A stretch of 6,948 nucleotides of DNA, from the NCBI GenBank assembly GCA_018824925.1, contig JAHJFH010000315.1, positions 1-6,948 on the forward strand, in the 5' to 3' direction. Source of the stretch: Thermoplasmatota archaeon. Its GTDB lineage: Archaea > Thermoplasmatota > E2 > DHVEG-1. The translations under genes were made by a program, and so were the position numbers. Shown one piece after another: positions 1 to 6,430 of the stretch. Position 1 is the first letter of the stretch; every line of letters begins with the position of its first letter. The notes beneath the pieces are model-generated. The model had not been told where the DNA came from. It ran no database searches and saw nothing but the letters and a program-made list of their open reading frames with translations.

Positions 1-44
1 ATAAACTTTTTTTAATTAATTATTGTTAATTATTTTATTCATGG

Positions 45-54
45 TTATAAAAAA
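45..54 (+). promoter_or_regulatory. Archaeal TATA-like box upstream of the secreted peptidase gene
   Basis: The run TTATAAAAAA lies about 45-50 bases before the ATG at 98. An archaeal TATA box directs initiation roughly 25 bases downstream, which would put the transcript start near 75 and give a leader of about 23 bases. No clear GGAGG-type ribosome binding site is visible in that leader, so initiation may be weakly SD-dependent or leader-independent. The surrounding 40 bases are very AT-rich, so other boxes are possible. Confidence 0.45.
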
Positions 55-97
55 CCTTATGTAGGGGAATCACCTCATAAACAAATGGGATTGTCGC

Positions 98-2173
98 ATG
101 AATTATCGCTATTATACCTCAATAACTCTCATTGTAATATTAGCTTTCAGTGTACCTGGTCAGGCAATATTGCATGACGAATATCGTGTCTCATCTAGGG
201 TTCCCGTCATGGAGATTGTGTGGTATGTAGATGATGATAATACACTAGGTCCTTGGTGGGGGACCCTTGAATTTCCTTATCAACATATCCAGGATGCAAT
301 TGATGCTGGGTCAGCACAAGATACGATTTACGTTTTCTCTGGTTTGTATCAAGAAACGTTGATAGTAACAATACCGCTCAAGATCCTGGGAGAAGACATG
401 AATCAAACGATTATTGATGGTGAGAAACAACCACAGGTGGTTACTCTAGCCGCCTCTGAAACGATTCTTCAAAATTTTACGATTCGCAACTCTGCTGGAT
501 GTGATGGAAGCGCAGGTGTTGTCATCACCACCACTAACATCACTATTATATCCTGTGTAATTTATCGAACAGAAACTGCGATTTATGCACAAAATAGTTC
601 ACACGTGGTGGTTGCTGATTGTCGAATCATTGCAAATGGAGATGGTCTGAATTTTTATAATGCAACAGATACACTTCTTATCTCATGTTATATTGCTCAA
701 AATGGACTCGGTGTTCATCTTACCGGTGCTGACAATATAAGCATCTCCCAATGCTTCATCCATCTCAATGGTGTTGGTGCCTTTATAAAAAATAGCTCTA
801 ACATAAATTTTAGTACCTGCGCTATATCAAACAATTGTGATAATCAGGGGGGGGTTTTTATCTATGGCTCCCATGATGTTATAATAACGGATTGTAACCT
901 TATTCATAACGGTGTTGGTGCAAAGATAGAATCTTCATATAATATTAGTATAATGCATTCAAATCTTCAATGGAATACCCATTTCACGGTCATGGTACAA
1001 CGGCAATGTGAAGAGATTACTATTAGCGACAATGATATTTCCAATAACTATCGATATGGTCTTCATATAAATGATGCAGACCTAATTGTTCACAACAATA
1101 ATTTTTATGAAAACCGGCTCTATGGGATCCATGCGGAATTATCACGCTGCCAAGCACAAAATAATTGGTGGAATAGTGTTTTTGGGCCGGCCGTTACGGG
1201 ATTAACACAAGCAGATCGTGTGTCAGTTGATATGCGAAATATTCTGGTGTTTCCATGGAAATATCAACCGGTAAGCACGAGTGGGTCTTCATGGGAAACA
1301 GAGGATGTGTTTACCGAATATCCCTTACCTGAGGATACTGATAGGGCGATTCTGCTTCTAGGTAATGATAGTGATAATGATCTTGTACCAGATTGGTGGG
1401 AAGAAAAATGGGGATACAATCCCGAAATATGGGATAATCATATGTATCTTGATCCAGATGGAGATGGTCTCAACAATCCTGAGGAATGCTATACAGATTC
1501 GCTTGGATCTAATCCATTTTATAAGGATCTTTTTCTTGAATTTGATTGGACACAATCAGAGAATATAGGTGAAACTAATCAACCATCCCAACAACGAACC
1601 GATCAAATGATACAGCGATTTGCGGAACATAATATAACGTTACATGTTGATCGCGGAACAGATGGTGGAGGTGAGGAAATACCATTACAATCGAAATTCA
1701 ATTATGATGTTCTACGGAAGTTGTATTGGCAATATTTCCTTCATGAAGATATCGATAATCCACGAAAGGGCATTTATCATTATGGGATCATTACTGATTA
1801 CGGTCCAGGTCCTGGTTTTTCTTTTATTGGATGGTATCATCATGATGCGTTTTGTTTATCTGCACAGGGTCTTGATGAAAGTAATCCACTATATGAACGT
1901 GATCAATTAATTCTTACGGGCTCTATGCATGAACTGGGACATACCCTTGGATTATTTGCTGATGATCATGGTGGAAATGATAATCGAGCAGCAGTTAAAC
2001 CCAGGTACATGGATTATTGGTTATATCGTAACTATAAAAGTTGTATGAATTATCGGTATACCTGGAATATCCTTGATTATTCAGATGGGTCTCATGGTCG
2101 TGGTGACTTTGATGATTGGGGTGCTTTAGATTTTATGTTTTTTAAAAACACCCGCTATGATATTCCAAGCTAG
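98..2173 (+). CDS. Secreted beta-helix / TSP3-repeat / metzincin-like zinc metallopeptidase
   Basis: A 691-aa extracellular protein, probably a peptidase. Residues 1-23 form a signal peptide (hydrophobic core 9-19, likely cut after PGQA). From about 42 to 365 is a right-handed parallel beta-helix: it opens with WYVDDDN and an 'IQDAID...DTIYV..G.Y.E' segment typical of NosD/DUF1565-like helices, runs through many short Asn-rich coils ('ISxCxIxxNGxG'), and closes at NNWWNSVFGP (355-364). Residues 423-434 (NDSDNDLVPDWW) and 452-458 (DPDGDGL) are acidic, TSP3/EF-hand-like calcium sites. The C-terminal part (about 475-691) has HELGH at 611-615, G618, then DDH at 622-624, and a Met-turn-like CMNY at 649-652, as in metzincins. 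The third zinc ligand is not at the standard position. No C-terminal anchor is visible. The start at 98 is the one that gives the signal peptide. The beta-helix may bind carbohydrate or a surface; the substrate is unknown. The stop overlaps that of the convergent permease gene. Confidence 0.88.
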   Translation: MNYRYYTSITLIVILAFSVPGQAILHDEYRVSSRVPVMEIVWYVDDDNTLGPWWGTLEFPYQHIQDAIDAGSAQDTIYVFSGLYQETLIVTIPLKILGEDMNQTIIDGEKQPQVVTLAASETILQNFTIRNSAGCDGSAGVVITTTNITIISCVIYRTETAIYAQNSSHVVVADCRIIANGDGLNFYNATDTLLISCYIAQNGLGVHLTGADNISISQCFIHLNGVGAFIKNSSNINFSTCAISNNCDNQGGVFIYGSHDVIITDCNLIHNGVGAKIESSYNISIMHSNLQWNTHFTVMVQRQCEEITISDNDISNNYRYGLHINDADLIVHNNNFYENRLYGIHAELSRCQAQNNWWNSVFGPAVTGLTQADRVSVDMRNILVFPWKYQPVSTSGSSWETEDVFTEYPLPEDTDRAILLLGNDSDNDLVPDWWEEKWGYNPEIWDNHMYLDPDGDGLNNPEECYTDSLGSNPFYKDLFLEFDWTQSENIGETNQPSQQRTDQMIQRFAEHNITLHVDRGTDGGGEEIPLQSKFNYDVLRKLYWQYFLHEDIDNPRKGIYHYGIITDYGPGPGFSFIGWYHHDAFCLSAQGLDESNPLYERDQLILTGSMHELGHTLGLFADDHGGNDNRAAVKPRYMDYWLYRNYKSCMNYRYTWNILDYSDGSHGRGDFDDWGALDFMFFKNTRYDIPS
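847..854 (+). repeat. Eight-G homopolymer inside the beta-helix coding region
   Basis: Eight consecutive G residues encode the end of Gln, two Gly and the start of Val in the beta-helix (protein Q-G-G-V). It is conspicuous in an otherwise AT-rich gene. The frame is open as given. Such tracts can slip during replication or be misread during sequencing; whether this one varies cannot be told from one sequence. Confidence 0.8.
2144..2148 (-). terminator. Possible U-rich termination site of the ABC exporter operon
   Basis: On the minus strand a run of five T lies 21 bases past the permease stop codon, inside the 3' end of the convergent peptidase gene. Archaeal termination often uses short U tracts without a hairpin. 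Because the two genes overlap at their stops, any terminator for the operon must lie within the opposite gene. The tract is short, so this is only a candidate. Confidence 0.2.
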
Positions 2174-3276
2174 TCCTCATGCCATTTTGTTAATACAACT
2201 CCTGCAATAAAAAATACTGCAGCAAAAATCAGAACCGCAAATGTGTTGATGAGCGCGTCATTAAATTTCATATAAATCATTGCGTTTCGTAGTCCTTCAT
2301 TGACATAGTATAATGGGAGTACGCGGGCGAAGGTTTGGAGTGCCTCAGGCATTTGATCTAAGGGGAAGAAGGTCCCTGCAAGAAACATCATGGGAAAACT
2401 AATGGCACCCCCTGCGGTGTCAGCGGTTTCTTCTTCTTTGACAAAACGACCGATAAGCATACCCATACCTGAGAAGAGAAAACTTGTGGCAATGATGATA
2501 ATAATCATGAGTGGTGTGACATGGATACTAACACCCCAGACGAGCCATCCGACAATTCCAATGAGTATCGTTGATATAAATGAGAGGAAAAGCATAAAGA
2601 GCATTTTTGAAAAAATCCATTCAGAGCGGGTAATTGGGGTGGTTAATAATTTACGTAAAATGCCGTCTTTGCGAAATTTTGTATTACGTTCGATGCTTCC
2701 ATAGATACATGATTGCATGATGGTAAATCCGATCATTCCTGGTATAAAGAAATCAATAAAGCCAAATTCTTCGGTTATAGTGCTTTCATCCTTCAGCTCT
2801 ACAAGGGTTCTTCCTTGGGTATATTGAAGGTTTAATCGTTGTAACATATCAGAGATAATGGAACGGACGATGGAGCTGGAGGATTGTTCACTGGGATCAA
2901 AATAATAGGTTAATGTGATAGGTGAGGTGCTTCCACTCAGTGCTGCCTCGAGGGCTTGTCCATATCCTTTTGGTATTTCCAGTAATCGGGCGATATCTTC
3001 ATTTTTCATATACGCTGTTATGTTGGAGGTAATGTCAACCGTGTGTGGTTTTAGAACCCCGGTTTCATTCATTATTGAGATAAGTTGGTGCGAGTGTTGT
3101 GAGTTGTCTAAATCATTGATGTGGATATCATATTCAACACTTTGACCAGAAAAGATAGCTCCGAAAATGAGGATAAGAATTATTGGGAATGCAATGGTCC
3201 AAAATAGGGTTCCTTTGCTTCGTTTCCATGTTAGAATGCTTGCTTTAAAATCATTGATTAAGACCTTTATTCTCAT
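2170..3276 (-). CDS. ABC-2 type transporter permease
   Basis: A 368-aa integral membrane protein, the membrane half of an ABC-2 family exporter that works with the ATPase encoded just upstream. Predicted layout: cytoplasmic N-terminus with basic residues, TM1 at about 23-43, a long extracytoplasmic loop of about 130 residues (44-173), then TM2 about 174-194, a cytoplasmic coupling stretch with 'LRKLLTTPITRSEW' (207-220), TM3 about 224-247, TM4 about 255-276, TM5 about 288-305 and TM6 about 342-362. One TM, a large loop, then five TMs is the usual ABC2_membrane_3/YhgE-like arrangement. The 'LRKLLTTPI' region and 'FLAGTFFPLDQMP...LPLYYVNEGLR' are typical of permeases paired with DrrA/CcmA-type ATPases. 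The start is supported by GGAG eight bases upstream. Only 23 bases separate it from the ATPase stop, so the two are co-transcribed. Substrate (lipid, drug, peptide or polysaccharide) cannot be told. The gene is complete. Confidence 0.9.
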   Translation of the reverse strand: MRIKVLINDFKASILTWKRSKGTLFWTIAFPIILILIFGAIFSGQSVEYDIHINDLDNSQHSHQLISIMNETGVLKPHTVDITSNITAYMKNEDIARLLEIPKGYGQALEAALSGSTSPITLTYYFDPSEQSSSSIVRSIISDMLQRLNLQYTQGRTLVELKDESTITEEFGFIDFFIPGMIGFTIMQSCIYGSIERNTKFRKDGILRKLLTTPITRSEWIFSKMLFMLFLSFISTILIGIVGWLVWGVSIHVTPLMIIIIIATSFLFSGMGMLIGRFVKEEETADTAGGAISFPMMFLAGTFFPLDQMPEALQTFARVLPLYYVNEGLRNAMIYMKFNDALINTFAVLIFAAVFFIAGVVLTKWHED

Positions 3277-3284
3277 GTACCTGT

Positions 3285-3288
3285 CTCC
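3285..3288 (-). promoter_or_regulatory. Ribosome binding site of the ABC permease
   Basis: GGAG on the minus strand with an 8-base spacer to the ATG at 3276. It lies in the 23-base gap after the ATPase stop and fixes the permease start. Confidence 0.6.
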
Positions 3289-3299
3289 GAAAGTGTTGA

Positions 3300-4334
3300 T
3301 CAGGTTAAGGTGAGAAATACTTCTTCAAGATTTGATCTGCGAATATCGATACTGTCATATTCAATACAGTCATGTCGTAGTTGAGAAAGAATTTCTAACA
3401 CACGTTCTTTGTAATTGATTGGAATCGCGATATCGCCATTACCTTCTGAGATGACATCAAAACCGTTGATACGTAGTGTTTCAATAGCGTCCTGTGTAGA
3501 ACAATTGCGTATCCGGAGAACATTGCCTTTACCATACCGAGATATGAGATCATCCAGACTTCCTTCAGCGATTATGTTACCTTTATGGATGATAGCGATA
3601 TGGTCAGCGAGATATTCGGCTTCTTCCATGTAATGTGTGGTTAAAAACACCGTTTTTCCCCTGTTGCGGAGATTGGCGATTACTTGCCAGACTTCACGAC
3701 GGGCTTTTGGGTCAAGCCCTGTGGTGGGTTCGTCAAGAAACACAATGTCAGGGTCGTTTACTAAGGATATTGCGACACCAACTCGTTGTTTTAACCCACC
3801 AGATAAGTTACCATAGAGTTTTTTTCGTTGATCAACTAGATCCATTGCTTTAAGGATTTCATCGATATCTGCGCTTTTGTCATAAAGTACTGAAAAGTAT
3901 TCCAGGGTTTCTCGGACGGTTAATCGTTCAAAGGATTTGAATTCTTGGGGGAGGATACCGATACGGTGTTTGATTTCATCAAAACTTGTGTTGATGTCTT
4001 TTCCAAGTATTTTTACCTGGCCCTGTGTGGGTTTTCGTATAGATTCGATCATTTCAACTGTGGTGGTTTTTCCTGCTCCATTGGGACCAAGAAATGCAAA
4101 GATTTCACCTTGTTGTACGGTAAATGAGATACCATTGACTGCAGTAAGTGTTCCGTATTGTTTTTTTAGGTTGGAAACCTCAATAGCTGGGACTCCCGCT
4201 GTTTCATGATTGAAGGGGAAGGATATTTGTCCTTGTTGCCCGCATGATAGGCAAGAGACAACAATCCGTGTACCAGGGGTTCCATCATATGATTCGATAT
4301 GGCCGCAATGCGGGCACTGTAACCTGAGTTGCAT
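3300..4334 (-). CDS. ABC transporter ATP-binding protein with N-terminal zinc ribbon
   Basis: A 344-aa ATPase that powers the adjacent ABC-2 permease. Residues 1-45 form a zinc-ribbon-like module with CPHC (7-10) and CLSC (28-31). The ABC domain follows from about 50: Walker A GPNGAGKTT (83-91), Q-loop Gln130 (ILPQ), signature LSGGLKQR (177-184), Walker B IVFLDEP (197-203, catalytic Glu202), D-loop GLDP (206-209) and H-loop His234. All catalytic motifs are intact. The tail (about 260-344) ends in 'RRSNLEEVFLTLT', typical of the C-terminal extension (DUF4162-like) of CcmA/DrrA-type exporters. An in-frame ATG at 4382 would add 16 residues, but it lacks an SD and lies between the TATA-like box at 4389-4396 and the predicted transcript start. 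The ATG at 4334 has GGAGG eight bases upstream, so I chose it. The zinc ribbon is unusual for this family. First gene of a two-gene operon. Confidence 0.92.
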   Translation of the reverse strand: MQLRLQCPHCGHIESYDGTPGTRIVVSCLSCGQQGQISFPFNHETAGVPAIEVSNLKKQYGTLTAVNGISFTVQQGEIFAFLGPNGAGKTTTVEMIESIRKPTQGQVKILGKDINTSFDEIKHRIGILPQEFKSFERLTVRETLEYFSVLYDKSADIDEILKAMDLVDQRKKLYGNLSGGLKQRVGVAISLVNDPDIVFLDEPTTGLDPKARREVWQVIANLRNRGKTVFLTTHYMEEAEYLADHIAIIHKGNIIAEGSLDDLISRYGKGNVLRIRNCSTQDAIETLRINGFDVISEGNGDIAIPINYKERVLEILSQLRHDCIEYDSIDIRRSNLEEVFLTLT

Positions 4335-4342
4335 TTTATTTC

Positions 4343-4347
4343 CCTCC
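4343..4347 (-). promoter_or_regulatory. Ribosome binding site that sets the ABC ATPase start
   Basis: GGAGG (within GGGAGGG) on the minus strand, eight bases before the ATG at 4334. It is among the best SD matches in the window and argues against the longer start at 4382, which would place this SD inside the coding region. Confidence 0.75.
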
Positions 4348-4388
4348 CTGAATAAATTACTAGGAGAATAGGCAAATACCATTTTCGG

Positions 4389-4396
4389 TATAAATA
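4389..4396 (-). promoter_or_regulatory. Archaeal TATA-like box of the ABC exporter operon
   Basis: TATTTATA on the minus strand, preceded by an A-rich BRE-like stretch (ATAAAGC). Initiation about 25 bases downstream would fall near 4366, giving a leader of about 30 bases that carries the GGAGG. Another AT-rich match (ATATAAAA) lies further upstream near 4428-4435. No obvious operator; the palindrome CTCTAGAG near 4410-4417 and an imperfect inverted repeat at 4438-4455 are upstream of the box and of unknown meaning. Confidence 0.5.
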
Positions 4397-4504
4397 GCTT
4401 TATGGCTGCTCTAGAGAGCTATCAAGTTTTATATTAGATGCTTTAGTAAATGCATATTTTTAGATTTCCAGTTCTATGGAATATTCAGTATTCGTGCCAA
4501 CAAT

Positions 4505-4531
4505 GGAAAGATAAATAAGAGAAAGAGAGGA
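4505..4531 (-). terminator. Pyrimidine-rich tract after the broken lipoprotein gene
   Basis: Directly after the TAA stop (4535-4533) the minus strand carries a 27-base T/C-rich stretch with several T triplets. Position and composition fit an archaeal U-rich terminator separating this gene from the exporter promoter. The T runs are short and interrupted, so the call is tentative. Confidence 0.3.
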
Positions 4532-4532
4532 T

Positions 4533-5753
4533 TTATGGTCCTGTTTCCTCAGGACCAATGATATAGAAACTGTTTGGGTCGTCCTGATTGTGATACTCTG
4601 TTATGACCCACGCATCAGAACGTGCGATATTAGACAGCCGTACTTCATCAACTTTCCCATCAAAGTATTGATTTCCTGATGCCTCAGCCTGACGACCTGC
4701 AATACGGAATTCATTTAACGAAGGATGGACATCCTGAATCACCCCTGCTCCATATAAGGTATAAATATGTTCACCACCATTGATTACCACCTTGAGTTCC
4801 TCATCCGCGGCTGAGTACGACCAAACAACATGTGTCCATTCATTTAAAGGTGCAAAATACGGGGTGACGACATACTGCCAACCCGGGTCATCATTAGTCA
4901 GAGCAAAGGCTATTAATCCATCGGTATTTCGAGCTAATAGATATCCCCCCTCCTTCATAACAATGGCACCACCAGTTACAGGGCATGAACCTGGCCCAGT
5001 TGGATAAATCCAGGCTGACGTGCTAAACCTATCGAACATTTTCAGGCTGCTTGCATCTCCCATATTCACATAATCATCATTGCCATCGAAAGCATCTGCT
5101 CCATCAACTCTCCCGAGTGCGTTCTGGTCGAGATTCCCATTTGGGACACCATTATTCATGTATCGTGAACTATCATAGTGAATTCCAGTAGTCTCATGTA
5201 AATGTTGTACCAGATGATAACCAGAGTCCCATGTTTTCTCTGTTGTTTCCTGATTTGACGCTCCTTGGTTACCATAATATATCATTATAGATGTGTCAGT
5301 AACTGATGAAAGCGAGCTAATATTCACCCATGCAACAAGCTCTCCAGAGCCACCATCATAATATTCTATTTCATGAAATACTCTCGTTGCTATTCCAGCT
5401 CCATCCATGAAAAGAATATCATCACCATCAGCTTGTCCCTTATCTCGTAGATCAACGTCAGTTAAACTAATCAGAACCGGGAACTCCTCAAGATTACCCG
5501 CGACCTTGGTATGATCTATTGTGATGTTCTTCCGATACAGCCACCCATGATCAAATGGGTTAAACACCATCAGATGTTCGGTCTGGAAGGTATAAACCTT
5601 ATGTTTCCAATACTGACCATCGGTGACATTCACATACCACCTATATTCAATCATATACCCTAAGCCATTGACCGGAATCGAATAGAAGCCATCACCTACA
5701 TCTGTGCCACTACTTGATCCAATATTAGGGCTGGTTTCAACTGTGTAATCCAT
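4533..5753 (-). CDS. C-terminal fragment: DUF2341 and LamG-like domain protein (406 aa open frame)
   Basis: The open frame from ATG 5753 encodes 406 aa, but this ATG falls inside the second Ig-like repeat and has no SD, so it is not a natural start; genuine coding sense begins at about 5825. Residues 1-59 are the second half of that repeat. Residues 70-163 (WLYRKNITID...FPVLISL...DILFMD...WVNI...IMIYYGN) match the DUF2341 pattern. Residues 179-385 fit a LamG/concanavalin-like fold ('AFDGNDDYVNMGD', 'FSTSAWIYP', 'NEWTHVVWSY', 'FDGKVDEVRLSNIARS'). Such domains bind carbohydrates or mediate surface adhesion. It ends with GPEETGP and has no C-terminal membrane anchor, which fits anchoring by the N-terminal lipid of the full-length protein. 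Confidence 0.75.
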   Translation of the reverse strand: MDYTVETSPNIGSSSGTDVGDGFYSIPVNGLGYMIEYRWYVNVTDGQYWKHKVYTFQTEHLMVFNPFDHGWLYRKNITIDHTKVAGNLEEFPVLISLTDVDLRDKGQADGDDILFMDGAGIATRVFHEIEYYDGGSGELVAWVNISSLSSVTDTSIMIYYGNQGASNQETTEKTWDSGYHLVQHLHETTGIHYDSSRYMNNGVPNGNLDQNALGRVDGADAFDGNDDYVNMGDASSLKMFDRFSTSAWIYPTGPGSCPVTGGAIVMKEGGYLLARNTDGLIAFALTNDDPGWQYVVTPYFAPLNEWTHVVWSYSAADEELKVVINGGEHIYTLYGAGVIQDVHPSLNEFRIAGRQAEASGNQYFDGKVDEVRLSNIARSDAWVITEYHNQDDPNSFYIIGPEETGP

Positions 5754-5851
5754 CTGATCCCCCTGGGGATCACGGAGATGAAAACGGAGCTGAGAAAGCG
5801 TGATCGGAATGAATCGTGCTCCATCCCCTGTGTGGGATTGGAGATAATAGG
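5577..5851 (-). repeat. Ig/FN3-like protein repeat 2, interrupted by the frameshift
   Basis: Begins PIISNPTQG in one frame and continues DGARFIPITLSQLRFH in the next frame, then MDYTVETSPNIG, YSIPVNGLG and YRWYVNVTDGQ. Each block has its counterpart in repeat 1 in the same order and spacing once one base is restored. Confidence 0.75.
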
Positions 5852-6361
5852 AGCAACCGCTTCAGTAGAAAAATTATAGGTTTCCTCAACCGTATTTGGC
5901 CCATCAGCCACTGCCACGGTCCAGCTATAGTTTTCCGTTCCCTCAAGACCACTAATCGTAATAGTATACGTGCCATCTGGTTTCAAGTTACCATTACCCG
6001 TACCTATATCTGGATTAGTGATGACACTGTAGCTCATCAGTTCGTTTTCATAATCATCGATATGAAAACTCAACTCAGAAGTCGAAATTGGGATATTCAC
6101 TGCTCCATCTAAAGGATAGACTGCATTAACCTCTGGGGGATAATTCGGTGGATAAAACTCGATATACTCCGCTTCGACACTACAATACAAGGCATAGCCA
6201 ATTATGCCAAACGCCATAACCGGCGGGAGAAACACACTAAATCCAATACACCAGAAACCAAGAGTAGTACCCGTCTGATCACCAACAGCCATAAACCCCG
6301 TTCCCGAACGAAGCCCGCCACAAGAAGAATAGCCAATACGACAATTCCATCGATAAAACAA
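5696..6361 (-). pseudogene. Middle fragment of the broken lipoprotein gene
   Basis: The frame is open from the codon after the TGA at 6431, so the apparent TTG start at 6361 is arbitrary; an internal ATG at 6292 has no convincing SD. The fragment carries a Pro/hydrophobic stretch (VIILPRLIPILL, 6412-6377), a Gly-rich segment (GGLRSGTGF), a hydrophobic segment (GFWCIGFSVFLPPVMAFG) and the first Ig/FN3-like repeat. The genuine coding sense ends near 5829; the last roughly 40 residues, after NPTQG, are read out of frame and resemble nothing in repeat 1. Confidence 0.7.
5858..6139 (-). repeat. Ig/FN3-like protein repeat 1 of the broken lipoprotein
   Basis: About 94 residues from PPEVNAVYP to FSTEA. 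Key pattern: YPLDGAVNIPI, then SELSFHI.D, then MSYSV.T.PDIG, then YTITISGLE, then YSWTVAVADG. It resembles the Ig-like repeats common in archaeal surface proteins and serves here as the template that exposes the frameshift in repeat 2. Confidence 0.75.
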
Positions 6362-6430
6362 CCGAGGTATAGGTGTAAGTAGGATTGGGATGAGTCGTGG
6401 GAGGATAATTACTGGTGTAGATGACCCCTG

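Noticed and set aside
7..13. A seven-T run at the left edge as a terminator for an upstream plus-strand gene.
   Set aside because: No upstream gene is visible, and the whole segment is AT-rich, so the run alone is not evidence.
63..79. A GAGGTGATT motif on the minus strand, resembling a strong archaeal SD, which could lead a gene running off the left edge.
   Set aside because: The next minus-strand ATG (44-42) opens a frame of only about eight codons before TAA, so there is no gene to go with it in the window.
1358..1910. Short open frames within the peptidase gene on both strands, rich in Ile and Met.
   Set aside because: Their composition is the out-of-frame reading of AT-rich coding DNA, and the main frame encodes recognised motifs across the whole stretch.
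2390..4209. Plus-strand open frames of 72 to 104 codons opposite the ABC genes.
   Set aside because: They have no SD and no domain sense, and they lie wholly antisense to well-supported genes.
4438..4455. Imperfect inverted repeat ATGCTTTAGTAAATGCAT in the intergenic region.
   Set aside because: It is short and has a mismatch or bulge. Archaeal termination does not need a hairpin, and nothing marks it as an operator.
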